From Candidatus Tenderia electrophaga (GTDB lineage: Bacteria > Pseudomonadota > Gammaproteobacteria > Tenderiales > Tenderiaceae): a stretch of DNA of 64,000 nt. The notes beneath the pieces are model-generated. The model was not told the origin of the DNA and did no database searches. It was given only the letters and a program-made list of their open reading frames with translations. A program made the position numbers and the translations under genes. This document shows positions 61,532 through 64,000 of the stretch, piece by piece. The stretch covers positions 1 through 64,000 of the forward strand of contig CP013099.1 of assembly GCA_001447805.1 (NCBI GenBank), given 5' to 3'. Within the stretch, counting starts at the first letter, position 1. Each line of letters starts with the position of its first letter.

Positions 61532-62500
61532 ATGTTGCTATCCATGATTGCCGTGATCGGCGGATTTGTGTTGCTGGCCTGGAGTGCCGACCGCACGGTG
61601 CTGGGGGCCTCGGCCACAGCGCGCAATTTCGGTATCTCGCCGCTGGTGATCGGCCTGACCATTGTCGGTTTCGGTACCTCGGCGCCGGAGATGCTGGTGT
61701 CGGGCATGGCCGCCTGGGACGGCAACACCGGCCTGTCCATCGGTAACGCCCTGGGCTCCAATATCACGAATATCGCCCTGGTATTGGGAGTGACGGCATT
61801 GGTCGTGCCGCTGACGGTGCAATCCGATACGGTGCGGCGCGAGATCCCCATCCTGCTGGCGGTCTCTCTGTTCGCCTTCGTGCTCATGAACGACGGCTAT
61901 CTGGGCCGCCTGGACGGCGCCCTGCTCATGGGTGGTTTGGCGCTGATGCTGGTCATGGTGGTGAGCCTGGGCCTGAAGTCGCGCAATGGCGACCCCTTGG
62001 AAGACGAATATACGGAAGAAATGCCGGCGGCCATGACCACCGGGCGGGCTGTGTTTTGGCTGTTGTTCGGCATCGTCGTGATGCTGCTGGCCTCGCGCCT
62101 GTTGGTATGGGGGGCGGTGAATATCGCCCAGGCCTTCGGTGTCAGTGACCTGGTGATCGGTCTGACCATCGTCGCCATCGGTACCAGCATGCCGGAACTC
62201 ATGGCCACTCTCATGAGTGCGCGCAAAAACGAGCATGACCTCGCCCTGGGCAATATCATCGGCTCCAATATGTTCAATCTGCTCGGCGTGCTGGGGCTGC
62301 CGGGCCTGATCGCCCCCGACGCCTTTCTGCCCGAGGTGATCATGCGTGATTTTCCCTGGATGATCGGCCTGACCTTGGCCCTGTTCGTGATGTCTTTCGG
62401 CTTTCGCGGGCCGGGGCGCATCAGCCGTATCGAAGGCGGTCTGCTGGTGGCGGCTTATGGTGCCTACATGGTCATGTTATATTTTTCGGCCATAAGCTGA
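61532..62500 (+). CDS. yrbG: CaxA/YrbG-type Na+/Ca2+ exchanger
   Basis: 322 residues. Two homologous halves each with GTSAPEMLVSG / GTSMPELMATL alpha-repeat motifs and about ten TM helices; SIGNALGSNITNIALVLGV and LGNIIGSNMFNLLGVLGLPG are the paired signatures. Calcium/sodium antiporter. Precedes the KDO genes as in E. coli yrbG-kdsD-kdsC. Confidence 0.95.
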   Translation: MLLSMIAVIGGFVLLAWSADRTVLGASATARNFGISPLVIGLTIVGFGTSAPEMLVSGMAAWDGNTGLSIGNALGSNITNIALVLGVTALVVPLTVQSDTVRREIPILLAVSLFAFVLMNDGYLGRLDGALLMGGLALMLVMVVSLGLKSRNGDPLEDEYTEEMPAAMTTGRAVFWLLFGIVVMLLASRLLVWGAVNIAQAFGVSDLVIGLTIVAIGTSMPELMATLMSARKNEHDLALGNIIGSNMFNLLGVLGLPGLIAPDAFLPEVIMRDFPWMIGLTLALFVMSFGFRGPGRISRIEGGLLVAAYGAYMVMLYFSAIS

Positions 62501-62516
62501 GTTGAGGGGTGTTGGG

Positions 62517-62720
62517 ATGGAAATGCTGGAATTAAATGTCGCCAACGTCAAATGCGACGGCTGCGCCGCCAATATCAAGCAAGGCCTGAGTGCCATGGAG
62601 GGTGTCGAAGCCATTGAGGTGGATGTGCTTGACGGCCGCGTCCGCGTCAGCGGTGAGGCCTTGGACCGCGCGGCCATCGCCGCCAAGTTGGCCGAGCTGG
62701 GTTATCCCGCAGCCGCCTAA
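62517..62720 (+). CDS. Heavy-metal-associated (HMA) domain protein
   Basis: 67 residues from ATG 62517 (GAGGGGTGTTGGG upstream; a longer frame from 62502 adds 5). Single HMA fold with metal-binding CDGC (CxxC) in VKCDGCAANIKQGLS and a C-terminal hydrophobic LGYPAAA. Copper-chaperone-like (CopZ type). Unusual position, inserted between yrbG and kdsD. Confidence 0.88.
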   Translation: MEMLELNVANVKCDGCAANIKQGLSAMEGVEAIEVDVLDGRVRVSGEALDRAAIAAKLAELGYPAAA

Positions 62721-62729
62721 GGAGATCTT

Positions 62730-63737
62730 GTGAAGTCGGACCAGCAGCCCGTTAAACTCGCCCCGGATGAGGGCGCCAAGCTCAAGCAACTGGGCACCGC
62801 GGTGGTGGAGACCGAGGCCGCCGCCGTGGCGGCGCTGACGGCGCGTATCGACGATAATTTTATCCATGCCTGTGAGTTGATGCTGGCCTGCGAGGGGCGC
62901 ATCGTGGTCATCGGCATGGGCAAGTCGGGCCACATCGGCAGCAAGATCGCCGCGACGCTGGCCAGCACCGGCAGCCCCGCGTTTTTCGTCCATCCCGGCG
63001 AGGCCAGTCACGGCGATCTGGGCATGATCACCCCCAAGGATGTGGTGATGGCCTTTTCCAACTCGGGCGAGACCGATGAAATCCTCACCATCCTGCCCCT
63101 GATCACGCGCCTGGGGGTGCCGCTGATCGCCCTCACCGGCAATGCGAATTCCAGTCTGGGCAAGGCCGCCGATGTGCATATCGACGTCAGTGTCGAACAG
63201 GAAGCCTGTCCGCTCGGCTTGGCCCCCACCTGCAGCACGACGGTGGCCCTGGTGATGGGCGATGCCCTGGCCGTGGCCCTGCTGGAACAGCGCGGTTTCA
63301 CCGCCGAGGATTTCGCCCGGTCCCATCCCGGCGGTCGTTTGGGGCGGCGACTGTTGCTGTTGATTCGTGACATCATGCATAGCGGCGACGCGCTGCCGCA
63401 GGTCGATGACGACGTGCTGCTGGTGGACGCCTTGATGGAGATGAGCCGCAAGGGGCTGGGGATGACCGCGGTGATCGACAAGCAGGGCCGGCTGGCGGGC
63501 ATTTTCACCGACGGCGACCTGCGCCGCGCCGTGGATCAAGGGGTGGATATCTATCACGCCCGCGTGGGCGAGCTGATGACCCGCAATGGCCGCAGCGTCG
63601 GGCCGGACGAGCTGGCCGCCGAGGCCCTGCGCCTGATGGAAACCCACAAGATCAACGCCCTATTGGTGGTCGACGAACGGCAGCACTTGGTGGGCGCGCT
63701 TAATATGCACGATCTGTTGCGTGCCGGTGTGGTGTAA
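62730..63737 (+). CDS. kdsD: Arabinose-5-phosphate isomerase
   Basis: 335 residues, GTG start at 62730 with AAGGAGAT upstream. Converts ribulose 5-P to arabinose 5-P for KDO/LPS. SIS domain with IVVIGMGKSGHIGSKIAAT, SNSGETDEIL, then a pair of CBS domains (LIRDIMHSGDALPQ; MTRNGRSVGPDEL). Ends AGVV. Followed by kdsC 23 bases on. Confidence 0.97.
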   Translation: MKSDQQPVKLAPDEGAKLKQLGTAVVETEAAAVAALTARIDDNFIHACELMLACEGRIVVIGMGKSGHIGSKIAATLASTGSPAFFVHPGEASHGDLGMITPKDVVMAFSNSGETDEILTILPLITRLGVPLIALTGNANSSLGKAADVHIDVSVEQEACPLGLAPTCSTTVALVMGDALAVALLEQRGFTAEDFARSHPGGRLGRRLLLLIRDIMHSGDALPQVDDDVLLVDALMEMSRKGLGMTAVIDKQGRLAGIFTDGDLRRAVDQGVDIYHARVGELMTRNGRSVGPDELAAEALRLMETHKINALLVVDERQHLVGALNMHDLLRAGVV

Positions 63738-63760
63738 GGCTTGGCAGGAGAGGACGGACA

Positions 63761-64000
63761 ATGAAAGACATCATGGCCCGCGCGGCACGCATTAAACTGG
63801 TGGTCTTCGATGTCGACGGCGTGCTCACCGACGGCGGCCTGTTCATGGATAAGGACGGCCACGAGTACAAGATGTTTCACTCGCGCGACGGCCACGGTAT
63901 GAAAATGTTACTCAATACCGGCGTGGAGATCGCCATCATCACCGGTCGCAGCTCCACCGTGGTGGAGCATCGCATGAGCGGCCTGGGGATCAAATATGTG
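63761..64000 (+). CDS. kdsC: KDO-8-phosphate phosphatase, 5' part
   Basis: First 80 codons (ATG 63761, GGAGAGGA upstream); the rest lies beyond the window. HAD-type phosphatase that makes KDO from KDO-8-P. Nucleophile motif VVFDVDGVLTDGGLFMDKDG, then FHSRDGHGMKMLLNTGVEIA and ITGRSS (motif II), all as in KdsC. Confidence 0.95.
   Translation, partial: MKDIMARAARIKLVVFDVDGVLTDGGLFMDKDGHEYKMFHSRDGHGMKMLLNTGVEIAIITGRSSTVVEHRMSGLGIKYV

Overview
The window looks like a high-GC gammaproteobacterial chromosome. Housekeeping order supports this: gmk-rpoZ-spoT-ridA-recG, ubiC-ubiA, yrbG-kdsD-kdsC, asmA-mutY-yggX, and kbl-tdh. A CbbR-like LysR regulator, multiheme and single-heme c-type motifs, SulP and CPA2-type transporters and a PEP-CTERM protein would fit an environmental, possibly chemolithoautotrophic (sulfur- or iron-oxidiser-like) lineage. 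The lineage is inference; no taxonomic marker gene is complete here.

Layout. 1-1.5 kb: end of a SPOR-domain gene, tRNA-Thr, then a small divergent phage-type regulator module. 1.6-6.7 kb: heme-binding HD-GYP sensor, ppiC, a lipoprotein hydrolase coupled to a DUF4105 protein, and a DUF3015 protein. 6.9-8.9 kb: small proteins and a PEP-CTERM protein. 8.9-13.5 kb: an AT-richer accessory island holding an IS3 scrap, two integron-type gene cassettes with one complete attC site, an IS1182-type scrap, a REP-associated (RAYT) transposase between inverted repeat arrays, and a Fic protein; it ends at tRNA-Phe. 13.7-24.8 kb: a pair of formylglycine-generating-enzyme-like proteins, an outer-membrane barrel, yggX-mutY-asmA, a 12-repeat Kelch lipoprotein, tRNA-Gly and thiS-thiG. 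24.9-34.4 kb: trmB, serB, hemW, a DUF218 protein, a tandem pair of predicted C-rich-loop small RNAs divergent from a CbbR-like gene, hrpB and a stand-alone GspE/PilB ATPase. 34.4-48.1 kb: a stress and ion-transport block (Usp-SulP, Usp/P-type ATPase/K+ or Na+ antiporter, GGDEF-EAL) in which 3' pieces of kbl recur upstream of the intact kbl-tdh operon. 48.2-64 kb: mostly housekeeping genes, including CHRD, trhP, rdgB, rph, yicC, gmk-rpoZ-spoT-ridA-recG, ubiC-ubiA, a CaxA-like exchanger, an HMA protein, kdsD and the start of kdsC.

The strongest candidate for something undescribed is the pair of ~118-nt minus-strand RNAs at 28570-28687 and 28824-28941. Each has a predicted promoter, a 5' anti-Shine-Dalgarno stretch, a long stem capped by a C-rich loop and a poly-U terminator. 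A compensatory base-pair change between the copies supports the stem. They sit head-to-head with a LysR-family gene. Second in interest are the cassette/attC remnant and the kbl 3'-end copies. All functional calls come from reading the sequence; no database search was run.
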